NCBI GenBank assembly: GCA_039029355.1
Contig: JBCCGI010000013.1
Location: forward strand, 1-64,000
DNA: 64,000 nucleotides
Origin: JBCCGI01 sp039029355
Lineage (GTDB): Bacteria > Planctomycetota > UBA1135 > GCA-002686595
Direction: 5' to 3'
Under the pieces are notes generated by a model. It saw nothing but the letters and a program-made list of their open reading frames with translations, had not been told where the DNA came from and did not search any database. Shown piece by piece: positions 18,707 through 27,156 of the stretch; position 1 is the first letter of the stretch; each line of letters begins with the position of its first letter. The translations under genes and the position numbers were made by a program.

Positions 18707-21276
18707 TCGCGCGTACCCTCGGCCGCGGCGGGCTCGAGCTCGCTGAGCGTGAAGGGCTGGCCGCGCTTCCCCACGGCCTCGGACACGGCGCGGATCGCCG
18801 CGATCTCGACCGGATCGGCGCCGTGGCCCCACTCGCGACGGAGGTAGGTCAGCACGGCCGCCAGGTCCTCGTCGGACGAGCCCCAGGCCGGCATCTCCAT
18901 GTCCCAGCGCTTGCCCTCCAGCTCGACCGGCCCCACCAGCCCCCAACGCACGATGCGCGCGAGCCGGTCCGGATCGCCCAGCACGTAGGGCGAGAAGCGC
19001 AGCGGCGGCGCCTTGCCGTCCTCGCCGCGGCCGGACTCCTGGTGGCACTGTGCACACGCGGCGGCGTAGAGCACGCGTCCGCGGTCGAAGCGCGCGCGCT
19101 CGACGCTGGTGAGCGGGCGCACATCGGGGAGCTCGACCCCGCGCTTGCCCGGCCACGCCAGCGACGCCGCGACCTCGCGCCCGAGCTCCGCGGACAGCTC
19201 GCCGGGCATGCGCGTCAGCTTGCCGTAGCCGGTCGGCTCCTCGGCGAGCGAGATGTACGACGGCTCGCCGTCGGGGCCCTTCGGACGCGCCCCGAGCACG
19301 CCCTTCAGCATCGCGACCCCCTGCCAGTCCAGGAGCGGCGGGCGCGTCGCGGCGATGTACAGCAGATGCTCGATGCGGTCGAAGCGCCCCTCGCGCACGA
19401 CGCAGCGCGACAGCTCGCGCAGCAGTTCGGCGCGCCCGGGGACCTCGTTCAGCCACATCGTCATGCCGGCGAGGCGCAGCACGACGTCGAGCTCGCGACC
19501 CTCCAGGCCGCTGAGCGCGGCGGAGCGCAGCGCCTTGTTGTCGAGCCGTCCGTCGAGCACGCGCAGGAGCGCGATGTCGGTGGCCTCCGAGCGCCCCTCG
19601 CCCAGCGAGAGCACGACCTGCCGCGTTAGGTGCTCGTCCGCGCCTGTGGCGACGGCCACGAGCCGGTCGACCAGCTCGGAATGCTGCGCGCCGAGCCACG
19701 GCTCGGAGACGCGCACGGCGGCGTGCACCACGCGCGGGTCGGGATCGCCGAGCGCGGCGAGGCAGTGCTGGGGCTCGAGCCATCCCATGCCGGCCAGCGC
19801 CCACAGCGCGTGCATGCGCGCCAGCGGTTCGACGGAACCGAGCGCGGCGCGCGCGAGGTCGACCGCGTCGTCGTCGCGCGCGCCCTCCTCGACGAAGATC
19901 CGCTGGGCCGCGTCGCGGCGCCAGCCGTTCGGGTGGCCGAGCTCGGCCGCGAGCTCGGTCCAGCTCGCCTGCGCCAGGTCGGGCGCGGTGTCACGGGCGG
20001 CGTCGGTCCGCACGACGCGCCAGATGCGGCCCAGCCCGATGGGCAGCTCGAGCTCGCGCTCCTCGATCTGGCGCCGCAGGAAGGTCGTGACGAAGAGGCG
20101 GTGTTGGATCACCCCGCGGTACATGTCGACGATGTAGAGCGCGCCGTCGGGACCGGTCGAGAGGTGCACCGGGCGGAAGCGCTCGTCGGTCGACGTCAGG
20201 AACTCCTCGCCCTCGACCAGGTTGTGCGCTGCGAAGGAGCCGTTGGGGCGCTCCTCGAGTCGATACCGCTTCAGCAGGTGCCCACACGGCTCGCAGATGA
20301 AGGCGTCGCCGCTCAGCTCGGGCAGCGCCTCGCCGCGGTACACGTACGGCGAGCACGCGCCGGTGAAGCGCGCCAGCGTGAAGTCCTCACGCAGCGTGCC
20401 GTCGCGATAGCCGCGGTTGACGCCCGGCGTGATGCGCGCGGGCCAGACGCTGCGGTCCTTGGCGTAGCCGACGTTCACGCCGTTCGCGCGGCCGAGGTTG
20501 GCGTTGCGCACCGCGTAGTGCGACGAGTACGGGTCGCCGCGCAGCGGGTCGGAGTTGGTGTTGAAGAAGACGCGCCCGAGGTCGTCCTTGGCCACTCCCC
20601 ACTGCCCGGCCTTGCCCACGCGCTGGCGCTCCCACTCGCCTTCCCCGTTCCAGCGGAAGCGGAAGCCGTGGTTGGCGCACAGGATCCAGTTGTCGATACC
20701 GGGCAGCAGCCCGTTGATCGCGTGCTCGGGGCTCTGGATGCCGCCGAGGCCGGTCTCCAGCACCTCGGTCTCATCGCCGCGCCCGTCGCCGTCGACGTCG
20801 CGGCAGAAGAGCATCCGCGGCGGCTCGATATAGAGGAGCCCGCCGCGCGTCGGCAGGATGGCGCGAGGCAGCACCAGGCCGTCGAGGAACACCGTGCGCT
20901 TGTCCATGCGGCCGTCGCCGTCGGTGTCCTCGAGCACGGCGATCTCGCCGATCGGCTCGTCTTCGTCGGTGCCGTCGACGTCGCGCATGTAGGCGCGCAT
21001 CTCGCACACCCACAGGCGGCCCTCGGCGTCCCAGGCGGTCACCACCGGATCTCGAACGAGCGGCTCGGCCGCCACCAGCTCGACCGCGTAGCCCGCTGGC
21101 ACCTCGAAGGTCGCGAGCTGCTCCTCCCATGGGAGCGGCGGCGCGGCGGGGATGACGAGGTCGGCGGGAAGCGGCGGCTGTTCCTCGCCGGCCGCGTCCC
21201 CGTTCTGCGGGGCGGCCCAAAGGGCGACGGGAGCGACGAGGGAGAGGAGGAGGCCCGAGGCGAAGGACGCAGACAT
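18703..21276 (-). CDS. PVC-type heme-binding dehydrogenase-like protein (propeller, HEAT, cytochrome c)
   Basis: This is an 857-aa protein. The ATG at 21276 was chosen because a signal peptide follows (SFASGLLLSLVAPVALWA). The N-terminal part has the propeller typical of this planctomycetal group: FEVPAGYAVELVAAEPLV, DPVVTAWDAEGRLWVCEMRAYM, DTDGDGRMDKRTVFLDGLVLP and PDGALYIVDMYRGVIQHR. A HEAT-like helical region follows at about residues 440-680. The C-terminal cytochrome c domain carries CAQCHQESG. It is larger than the partial homologue at the window start and has a different C-terminus. It is divergent from the enolase-superfamily operon (33 nt between starts), so the two may share a regulatory region. 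Confidence 0.9.
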   Translation of the reverse strand: MSASFASGLLLSLVAPVALWAAPQNGDAAGEEQPPLPADLVIPAAPPLPWEEQLATFEVPAGYAVELVAAEPLVRDPVVTAWDAEGRLWVCEMRAYMRDVDGTDEDEPIGEIAVLEDTDGDGRMDKRTVFLDGLVLPRAILPTRGGLLYIEPPRMLFCRDVDGDGRGDETEVLETGLGGIQSPEHAINGLLPGIDNWILCANHGFRFRWNGEGEWERQRVGKAGQWGVAKDDLGRVFFNTNSDPLRGDPYSSHYAVRNANLGRANGVNVGYAKDRSVWPARITPGVNRGYRDGTLREDFTLARFTGACSPYVYRGEALPELSGDAFICEPCGHLLKRYRLEERPNGSFAAHNLVEGEEFLTSTDERFRPVHLSTGPDGALYIVDMYRGVIQHRLFVTTFLRRQIEERELELPIGLGRIWRVVRTDAARDTAPDLAQASWTELAAELGHPNGWRRDAAQRIFVEEGARDDDAVDLARAALGSVEPLARMHALWALAGMGWLEPQHCLAALGDPDPRVVHAAVRVSEPWLGAQHSELVDRLVAVATGADEHLTRQVVLSLGEGRSEATDIALLRVLDGRLDNKALRSAALSGLEGRELDVVLRLAGMTMWLNEVPGRAELLRELSRCVVREGRFDRIEHLLYIAATRPPLLDWQGVAMLKGVLGARPKGPDGEPSYISLAEEPTGYGKLTRMPGELSAELGREVAASLAWPGKRGVELPDVRPLTSVERARFDRGRVLYAAACAQCHQESGRGEDGKAPPLRFSPYVLGDPDRLARIVRWGLVGPVELEGKRWDMEMPAWGSSDEDLAAVLTYLRREWGHGADPVEIAAIRAVSEAVGKRGQPFTLSELEPAAAEGTRE

Positions 21277-21309
21277 GACTCTGGATGGTAACCTCCGCAC
21301 CCCGATCCG

Positions 21310-22677
21310 ATGCAGCTCCGCGTTCGCTCCTTCCAGCTCGACGTGCGGCCGTGCCGCACCCGCCTCCCCTTCCGCTTCGGCGCGGCCACGGTGACGGCAG
21401 CGCCGCTCCTGACCGCGCGCCTGGTGGTCGATGCGGATGGCGCCGAAGCCGTGGGCCTCTCCGGCGACTTCGCGATGCCCAAGTGGTTCGACAAGAACCC
21501 CGAAAAGTCGGCCGAGGAGAGCTCCGAAGACCTGGTCCAAAGCGCGCGGGAAGCGGCGGCGGCCTACGCCGGGCACGCCGGCGGCACGGCCTTCGGGATC
21601 TGGCGCGACGTGTATGGCGCACGTGTGGGAGGCACCCCCGAGGACGCTCCCGACCGGCTGGTGCGCGGCTTCGGGGTGGCGCTCTTCGAGCGCGCGCTGA
21701 TCGATGCCGCGTGCCGCGCTGCCGACGCATCGCTGCTCGACGCGCTGCGCGGCGACGCGCTCGGCTTCCGCCCGGCCGAAGTACACGCCGACCTCGCGGG
21801 GTGGGAGCTTGCCTCCGAGCTCCCAGCGGCGCAGCCCGCGGGCGTGCGGCTGCGCCACACCGTCGGCGGAGCCGACCCGCTGCGCGCGGAGGACATCGCG
21901 CCCGAGGCCCGTGTCGACGACGGCCTGCCGGTCGCGCTCGAGGAGGACATCGAGCGCTATGGGCTGACGTCGTTCAAGGTCAAGCTCATCGGCGATCCGC
22001 GGATCGACGCGCGGCGCCTCTTGACCCTGGCTGAGTTCTTTCACGGTCAGGACATCGAGCTCACGCTCGACGCCAACGAGCAGTACGACGAGCTCGAGGA
22101 GCTCGCGCGCGTACTCGACGTCGTCGGCACGACCGATGAAGGGCACGAGCTGCTCTCGCGGCTGATGTACGTCGAGCAGCCGCTGCACCGCGCGCGCTCG
22201 TTCGAACCCGCACTGACCGCGCCGCTGGCCGCGCTGCCCGTGCCGGTGATCCTCGACGAGGCCGATCACGGCGTCGAGGCCTTCCCGCGCGCGCTCGAGC
22301 TGGGCTACGGCGGCGTGTCGGTCAAGAACTGCAAGGGCGTGTTCCGCGCGCTGATCAACCGCGGCATCTGCGCCATGCGGGGCGGCTTCCAGTCGGCCGA
22401 GGATCTGACCAACGTGCCGCTGCTCCCGCTCCATCAGGACCTGGCGACGCTGTCCCTCCTGGGGTTGGAGCACGCCGAACGCAACGGGCACCACTACTTC
22501 CGCGGGCTGGACCACCTGACGCCCCCCGAGCGCGAGGCGGCGCTCGCGCACCACCCCGAGCTCTACCGCTCGGACGAGGATGGCGTCTTCCTCCGGATCG
22601 AGGGCGGCGCGCTGGCGCTGTCCTCGCTCGCCGGCCCCGGCTTCGCGTCGGCGGCGGCTCACGCTGCTCTCGGTTAG
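21310..22677 (+). CDS. Enolase-superfamily (mandelate racemase/muconate cycloisomerase-like) enzyme
   Basis: This is a 455-aa protein, longer than the usual ~370. It keeps the superfamily signature: K223-V-K225 after the second strand, metal ligands D254 (LTLDANEQYDEL), E289 (YVEQPLH) and D316 (VILDEADH), and Lys339 in SVKNCKG. These place it in the group that abstracts an alpha-proton from a carboxylate. The substrate is unknown. The extra length is in the N-terminal lid (~residues 50-110) and the C-terminus. It is the first gene of a set with an old yellow enzyme, a transporter and DUF993, which suggests a catabolic pathway for a sugar acid or similar compound. Confidence 0.85.
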   Translation: MQLRVRSFQLDVRPCRTRLPFRFGAATVTAAPLLTARLVVDADGAEAVGLSGDFAMPKWFDKNPEKSAEESSEDLVQSAREAAAAYAGHAGGTAFGIWRDVYGARVGGTPEDAPDRLVRGFGVALFERALIDAACRAADASLLDALRGDALGFRPAEVHADLAGWELASELPAAQPAGVRLRHTVGGADPLRAEDIAPEARVDDGLPVALEEDIERYGLTSFKVKLIGDPRIDARRLLTLAEFFHGQDIELTLDANEQYDELEELARVLDVVGTTDEGHELLSRLMYVEQPLHRARSFEPALTAPLAALPVPVILDEADHGVEAFPRALELGYGGVSVKNCKGVFRALINRGICAMRGGFQSAEDLTNVPLLPLHQDLATLSLLGLEHAERNGHHYFRGLDHLTPPEREAALAHHPELYRSDEDGVFLRIEGGALALSSLAGPGFASAAAHAALG

Positions 22678-22736
22678 GACCGGCGCGGCCTTAGGGCGAG
22701 CACCGCGGGCACCTTCCCGCTAACCTGGGTCGCGCC

Positions 22737-24185
22737 GTGCGCTTCAAGCCCCCCGGACGCCACCGGACGGTCGAGGAGTTCCGCGCCTACCTGCGCGCGC
22801 TCGACCCCAGCCTCGACTGCGATCCCTCGTGCGAGGGAGACGGCGGCCCGCTGGGCTGGCCGCTGGAGTTCCGCGGCCGCACGCTGACCAACCGCTTCTG
22901 CATCCACCCGATGGAGGGCTGGGATGCCGAGCCGAACGGCCTGCCGTCCGACCTGACGCTGCGGCGCTGGCGCGGCTTCGGACGCAGCGGCGCCAAGTTG
23001 ATCTGGGGCGGCGAGGCCTTCGCGGTGCAGGCCGACGGCCGCGCGAACCCGCGGCAGCTCTACCTCAACCCCGAGGTCGACGTCGGCGCCGGGCTGGCGC
23101 GGCTCTTCCACGCGGTGCGCGAGGGGCATCGCGAGATCGGCGAGGATCCGGACGAGCTCTACATCGGGCTGCAGCTCACCCACTCGGGCCGCTTCGCGCG
23201 GCCCGAGGGGCCCCCGGCGCCGCGGCTGGCGGCGCACCACCCGGTGCTCGACGCGCGCGCGGGCGCGGGGCCCGACACGCCGCTCCTGACCGACGGCGAG
23301 CTCGAGGACATCGCCGAGCGCTACGTCGACGCCGCGGAGCTCGCCTGGCGCGTGGGCTTCGACTTCGTCGACGTGAAGTGCTGCCACGGCTATCTGCTGC
23401 ACGAGCTCTTGGGCGCGCGCTCGCGGCCGGGGCGCTACGGAGGCGACTTCGAGGGGCGCACGTCGCTCTTCCGCCAGATCGTTTCGGCGATCCACTCCTC
23501 GTGCCCCGAGCTGGAGATCGGCGTGCGCGCGTCGCTCGCCGACGTGTTCCCGTTCTCCGCCGACGACGACGGCGTCGGCGCGCCGGTCGGATGGCGCGAG
23601 CACGTGCCCTACGACAACGGCTTTGGCGTCGACGCCGACGACCCGCGCCGTTTCGATCTGACCGAGCCGCTGCGCGTCCTCGAGCTTCTGCGCGACCTCG
23701 ACATCGGGATCGTGAACGCGACCGCCGGCTCGCCGTACTACTGCCCGCACCTGCAGCGCCCCGCCACCTACCCGCCCAGCGACGGCTACCAGCCACCGCA
23801 GGACCCGCTGCTGGAGGTCGCGCGTCACCTGCACCTGGTGCGGCGCTGCAAGCAACACCTGCCCGAGCTGCTCTTCGTAGGCACCGGCTACAGCTACCTG
23901 CAGGAGTGGCTGCCGCACGTGGCGCAGTACGAGCTGCGCCGCGGCCACGTCGACCTGATCGGGCTCGGGCGTATGACGCTCTCCTACCCCGAGCTGCCGC
24001 GCGACGTGCTTGCCGGCGAGCCGATGGCGCGCAAGCTGATCTGCCGCACGTTCAGCGACTGCACGACCGGCCCGCGCAACGGGCTGGTCAGCGGATGCTA
24101 TCCGCTCGACGAGCGCTACAAGAAGATGCCCGAGGCGAAAAGCCTGCGGGAGATCAAGGAACGGCTCAAGGAGGAGCGCGCGTGA
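22737..24185 (+). CDS. NADH:flavin oxidoreductase / old yellow enzyme family protein
   Basis: This is a 482-aa protein starting at GTG. TIM-barrel features of the family are visible: the N-terminal FRGRTLTNRFCIHPMEGWDAEPNGLP, RRWRGFGRSGAKLIWGGEAFAV, YIGLQLTHSGRFARPEG, the barrel strand WRVGFDFVDVKCCHGYLLHELLGARSRPG, and RPGRYGGDFEGRT. It also keeps the C-terminal HVDLIGLGRMTLSYPELPRDVL region. No C-terminal FAD/NAD domains or [4Fe-4S] cluster are present, so it is the short form. It probably reduces an activated C=C bond of an organic substrate. It is 59 nt after the enolase-superfamily gene and overlaps the next start (GTGA). Confidence 0.88.
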   Translation: MRFKPPGRHRTVEEFRAYLRALDPSLDCDPSCEGDGGPLGWPLEFRGRTLTNRFCIHPMEGWDAEPNGLPSDLTLRRWRGFGRSGAKLIWGGEAFAVQADGRANPRQLYLNPEVDVGAGLARLFHAVREGHREIGEDPDELYIGLQLTHSGRFARPEGPPAPRLAAHHPVLDARAGAGPDTPLLTDGELEDIAERYVDAAELAWRVGFDFVDVKCCHGYLLHELLGARSRPGRYGGDFEGRTSLFRQIVSAIHSSCPELEIGVRASLADVFPFSADDDGVGAPVGWREHVPYDNGFGVDADDPRRFDLTEPLRVLELLRDLDIGIVNATAGSPYYCPHLQRPATYPPSDGYQPPQDPLLEVARHLHLVRRCKQHLPELLFVGTGYSYLQEWLPHVAQYELRRGHVDLIGLGRMTLSYPELPRDVLAGEPMARKLICRTFSDCTTGPRNGLVSGCYPLDERYKKMPEAKSLREIKERLKEERA

Positions 24186-25540
24186 CCGAGGAGACGACCC
24201 GCGACGAGGCCGCGCTCGCCGAGCTCGACGCGCTGCCGTTCGTGCCGCGCACGCTCGGCTACCTGAAGCGGATGGGCCCGGGCTACATGCAGTCGGCCAT
24301 GACGCTGGGCGGCGGAACGGCCTTCTCGGCCATCTTCGCCGGCGCGGCCTTCGGGTATGAGCTCCTGTGGGTGGCGCCGCTCGGCATGCTGCTCGGCGTG
24401 ATCGTGCTTGCGGCGGTGGCGCACCAGACGCTCTCGACCGGAGCCAACCCGTTCCAGGCGATGAAGACCCACGCCGGGCCGTTCTTCGCCTACGGCTGGG
24501 CCTTCAGCGGCATCTTCTCGTCGATCATCTGGCAGTTCGCGCAGTACGCGCTGGCGAGCACGATGCTGGTCGTGATCGCCGCGCAGCTCGGCGTCGAGGT
24601 CCCCTCGTGGGCGATGGGCGTTGCGGCGCTGCTCTGGTGCGTTGCGGTCGCGCTGCTCTACGAGTCGAAGCCAGGGCTGATCCGGCTCTACGAGAACATC
24701 ATCAAGGGGATGGTGTGGTTCATCCTGGCGGCCTTCGCGCTGGTGGTGTTCCGCACCGGCGTGCCGCAGCCCGGCGACCTCCTGCAGGGGGCGGTGCCGT
24801 TCCGCGTGCCGGACTCGAACCAAGGCGTCGAGGGGCTCACGCTGGTCGTGTCGGGCCTGGCGGCGGCGGTCGGGGCGAACATGGTCTTCGTCTATCCCTA
24901 CACGCTGCGGCGCAGCGGCTGGGGTCGCGGGCACCGACGCCTGGCACGCCTGGACCTGATCTTCGGCATGCTCGTCCCCTACTCGATCGCCGCGAGCCTG
25001 ATCCTGATCGCGGCGGCGAGCGTCTTCTACTACGGCGACCCTTCGCTCTTCACCGGCAAGACGATCACGCCCTGGGCCGCGGCCGAAGTACTCGCGGCGC
25101 CGGACCGGTTGGGCCCGGTCGCGGGCATGTGGGTCTTCGGGCTCGGCATCGTCGCGATGGCGCTGTCGTCGATCACGATGCAGATGCTGTGCTCGGGCTT
25201 CGCGCTGTGCGAGATGATGGGCCGCGAGGCGCGCGGCGCGACGTATCGCATCGGGATGCTGCTCCCGGCGGTGGGCGTGCTGGGTTCGATCTTCTGGAAC
25301 GACATCCGGCTGTGGGTCGCGGTCCCGACGACGGTGCTGTGCGGCTTCCTGCTGCCGCTCGCCTACGTCGGCTTCCTGATCCTGCAGCGCAAGCAGGCCT
25401 ACCTCGGCGAGGACCGCCCCAGCGGCGCGAAGGGAGCCCTGTGGCTCGCCGGCATGGCGACGAGCACGGTGGTGCTGGTCGTCTTCCTGGTGTGGTTCGC
25501 CTGGAACCGCGTGCCCGCGTGGCTCAGCGATCTCGCGTGA
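24182..25540 (+). CDS. Nramp-related membrane transporter lacking canonical metal-site motifs
   Basis: This is a 452-aa protein with about eleven hydrophobic segments, starting at a GTG that overlaps the previous stop (GTGA). It resembles the Nramp/SLC11 family in layout (GPGYMQSAM at the first helix). The diagnostic metal site is altered: where Nramps have D-P-G-N in TM1 the protein reads T-L-G-G-G-T (residues 41-46), and where they have M-P-H in TM6 it reads V-F-V-Y-P-Y (235-240). It is therefore probably not a classical Mn/Fe transporter. The surrounding catabolic genes suggest an organic substrate or a different ion; this is inference from context. Confidence 0.8.
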   Translation: MTEETTRDEAALAELDALPFVPRTLGYLKRMGPGYMQSAMTLGGGTAFSAIFAGAAFGYELLWVAPLGMLLGVIVLAAVAHQTLSTGANPFQAMKTHAGPFFAYGWAFSGIFSSIIWQFAQYALASTMLVVIAAQLGVEVPSWAMGVAALLWCVAVALLYESKPGLIRLYENIIKGMVWFILAAFALVVFRTGVPQPGDLLQGAVPFRVPDSNQGVEGLTLVVSGLAAAVGANMVFVYPYTLRRSGWGRGHRRLARLDLIFGMLVPYSIAASLILIAAASVFYYGDPSLFTGKTITPWAAAEVLAAPDRLGPVAGMWVFGLGIVAMALSSITMQMLCSGFALCEMMGREARGATYRIGMLLPAVGVLGSIFWNDIRLWVAVPTTVLCGFLLPLAYVGFLILQRKQAYLGEDRPSGAKGALWLAGMATSTVVLVVFLVWFAWNRVPAWLSDLA

Positions 25541-26631
25541 GCGGCGGAGAGCGCGTCCACCGGCTCGCCTACGCCGCGGCCCACGTCGTGATGCGCGACG
25601 GGTACGCCGATGTGCCGCACTCCGCCGGCTCGCCCGGTTCGTCGGACGAGGTCGCGGAGTGGATCGACTGGGACCGCACCTTCGCCCTGCGCGAGCGGCT
25701 GGGGCGGCTGGGCTTCGGCGTCGCCGAGGCGATGGACACAGCCCAGCGCTTTCAGCTCGGCTGGGCCTCGGCCGAGCGCCTGATCCGCGGCACCGGCGCG
25801 CTCCGCCTCGCGCGCGGGTTCTGCGCCGGGGCGGGCGTCGATCACCTCGCGGACGCAAGCGATCCGGACGAGCTGGTCGCGGGCGTCGCGCACCAGGCGC
25901 GCGTGATCCAGCAGCACGGCGGCATCCCGGTGATCCTCCCGATGGTGCCCCTCGCGGCCCGTGGCGCGAGCGAGGACGACTACGTCGACGTCTACGGCCG
26001 CATCTTCGAGCGCTCCGACGGACCGCTCTTCGTGCATTGGCTCGGGGCGATGTTCCTGCCCGCGCTCGAGGGCTACTTCCCCGGCCGGAGCTTCGAGCGC
26101 GTGATGGAGCTGGCGCCCGACAAGGTGCGCGGTGCGAAGCTGTCGCTGCTCGACCGCGCGCTCGAGGTGCGCCTGCGGCGCGCGCTGCTCGCGCGCGACC
26201 AGCTGCTCTTGACCGGCGACGACTTCCACTTCGCGCGCCTGATCCTGGGCGGCGACGGCGAGGGCGACACGGCGCCGCAGCCGGAGCGCTGGACCGAGCT
26301 GGGCGGCGACCGGATCGCGCTGGGCGACTTCAGCCACGCGCTGCTCGGCATCCTCGACGGCATCGCCGAGCCCGCCTCGCGCGCGCTGGCCGACCTGGCG
26401 GCCGGAGACGACGCCGCGTACCTCGCGCGCATGGAGCCGTGCGAGCGCCTCTCGCGCCACCTCTTCGGCGCGCCCACCGAGCACTACAAGGCCGGGCTCG
26501 CGCACCTCGCCTGGCGCGCCGGGCTGCAGCCCAACCCGCTGTTGGTGAACCACGCGCAGCGCTCGCGCGACGCCGAGCACTACCGGCGCGCCGAGGAGCT
26601 CGCCCGCGAGGCGGGCGCTTTGCCGTCCTAA
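25537..26631 (+). CDS. DUF993 / dihydrodipicolinate synthase-like aldolase family protein
   Basis: This is a 364-aa protein. The GTG at 25537 overlaps the transporter stop (GTGA). The order of segments is that of DUF993 TIM-barrel proteins: an aldolase-like N-terminus with GFGVAEAMDTAQRFQLGW, HQARVIQQHGGIPVILPMVPL, FVHWLGAMFLPALEGYFPG, and GAKLSLLDRALEVRLR, where Lys201 is the best candidate Schiff-base residue. A helical C-terminus follows with FSHALLGILDGIAEPAS and the family end AGLAHLAWRAGLQPNPLLVNHAQRSRD. It is the last gene of the operon; a retro-aldol or dehydration role on a keto-acid sugar would fit the preceding enzymes. Confidence 0.85.
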   Translation: MSGGERVHRLAYAAAHVVMRDGYADVPHSAGSPGSSDEVAEWIDWDRTFALRERLGRLGFGVAEAMDTAQRFQLGWASAERLIRGTGALRLARGFCAGAGVDHLADASDPDELVAGVAHQARVIQQHGGIPVILPMVPLAARGASEDDYVDVYGRIFERSDGPLFVHWLGAMFLPALEGYFPGRSFERVMELAPDKVRGAKLSLLDRALEVRLRRALLARDQLLLTGDDFHFARLILGGDGEGDTAPQPERWTELGGDRIALGDFSHALLGILDGIAEPASRALADLAAGDDAAYLARMEPCERLSRHLFGAPTEHYKAGLAHLAWRAGLQPNPLLVNHAQRSRDAEHYRRAEELAREAGALPS

Positions 26632-26694
26632 ACACCTGCTGCATAGCTACTTAGACCCAGCTCGACGGCTTTTAGCGAGCGGATCCGTAGCCTT

Positions 26695-26726
26695 GCTCTA
26701 CACTCGTAGTACTACACTCGTAGAGC
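26695..26726. promoter_or_regulatory. Tandem palindromic operator in front of the BlaI/MecI-like gene
   Basis: Two exact copies of CTACACTCGTAG (26698-26709 and 26712-26723) are separated by TA. Each has inverted CTAC/GTAG arms around ACTC. Their junction forms a second palindrome, GTAGTACTAC, and the outer ends GCTCTAC/GTAGAGC are also inverted. BlaI/MecI dimers bind TACA-type dyads of this kind. The site ends 8 nt before the ATG, so a bound repressor would cover the promoter and ribosome site and regulate the repressor-protease operon itself. Confidence 0.75.
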
Positions 26727-26733
26727 AACACCG

Positions 26734-27156
26734 ATGGATCCCCACAACCAAACCGATCCCGAGCCCCCGCCGCTCACCGCCCTGCAGCTCGCCCTCCTCG
26801 GCGTGCTTTGGGACGCGGGCGAAGCGACGGTGAACGACGTCACCGCGGCGCTGCAGAGCGAGCGCGGCCTGGCCCCCACCACGGTGGCCACGCTGCTCAG
26901 CCGGCTGGAGAAGCGCGGCGTCGTCGAGCGCCGCCGCGAAGGGCGGCAGTACCTGTATCGCGCCACGATCGAGCAGCAGGAGGCCCAGCGGACCATGGTC
27001 GACGAGCTGGCGAAGAACCTCTTCGAGGGCGACTACGCCTCGTTGATGCAGCACCTGCTCGCGCGCGACGACGTCGCGGCCGGCGACCTGCGGCGCGTGA
27101 AGGCCCTGATCGAAGAACGGGAGCGCGGCGAGGGCCGCGAGGGAGGCAACCGATGA
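26734..27156 (+). CDS. BlaI/MecI/CopY family transcriptional repressor
   Basis: This is a 140-aa protein starting at an ATG just after the tandem operator. The winged-helix N-terminus shows LTALQLALLGVLWDAGEATVNDVTAAL and TVATLLSRLEKRGVVERRREGRQYLYRATI. The C-terminal dimerisation helix follows, with the region where BlaI is cut by its partner protease (VDELAKNLFEGDYASLM). The next gene, overlapping by ATGA, is an M56 (BlaR1-like) membrane protease, so this is a classic repressor/protease pair. The regulated output genes are not evident; the operator copy found here indicates self-regulation. Confidence 0.92.
   Translation: MDPHNQTDPEPPPLTALQLALLGVLWDAGEATVNDVTAALQSERGLAPTTVATLLSRLEKRGVVERRREGRQYLYRATIEQQEAQRTMVDELAKNLFEGDYASLMQHLLARDDVAAGDLRRVKALIEERERGEGREGGNR

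Noticed and set aside
19630..21291. Long plus-strand frame
   Set aside because: It is antisense to the PVC heme protein, which has clear domain motifs; the plus-strand translation has none.
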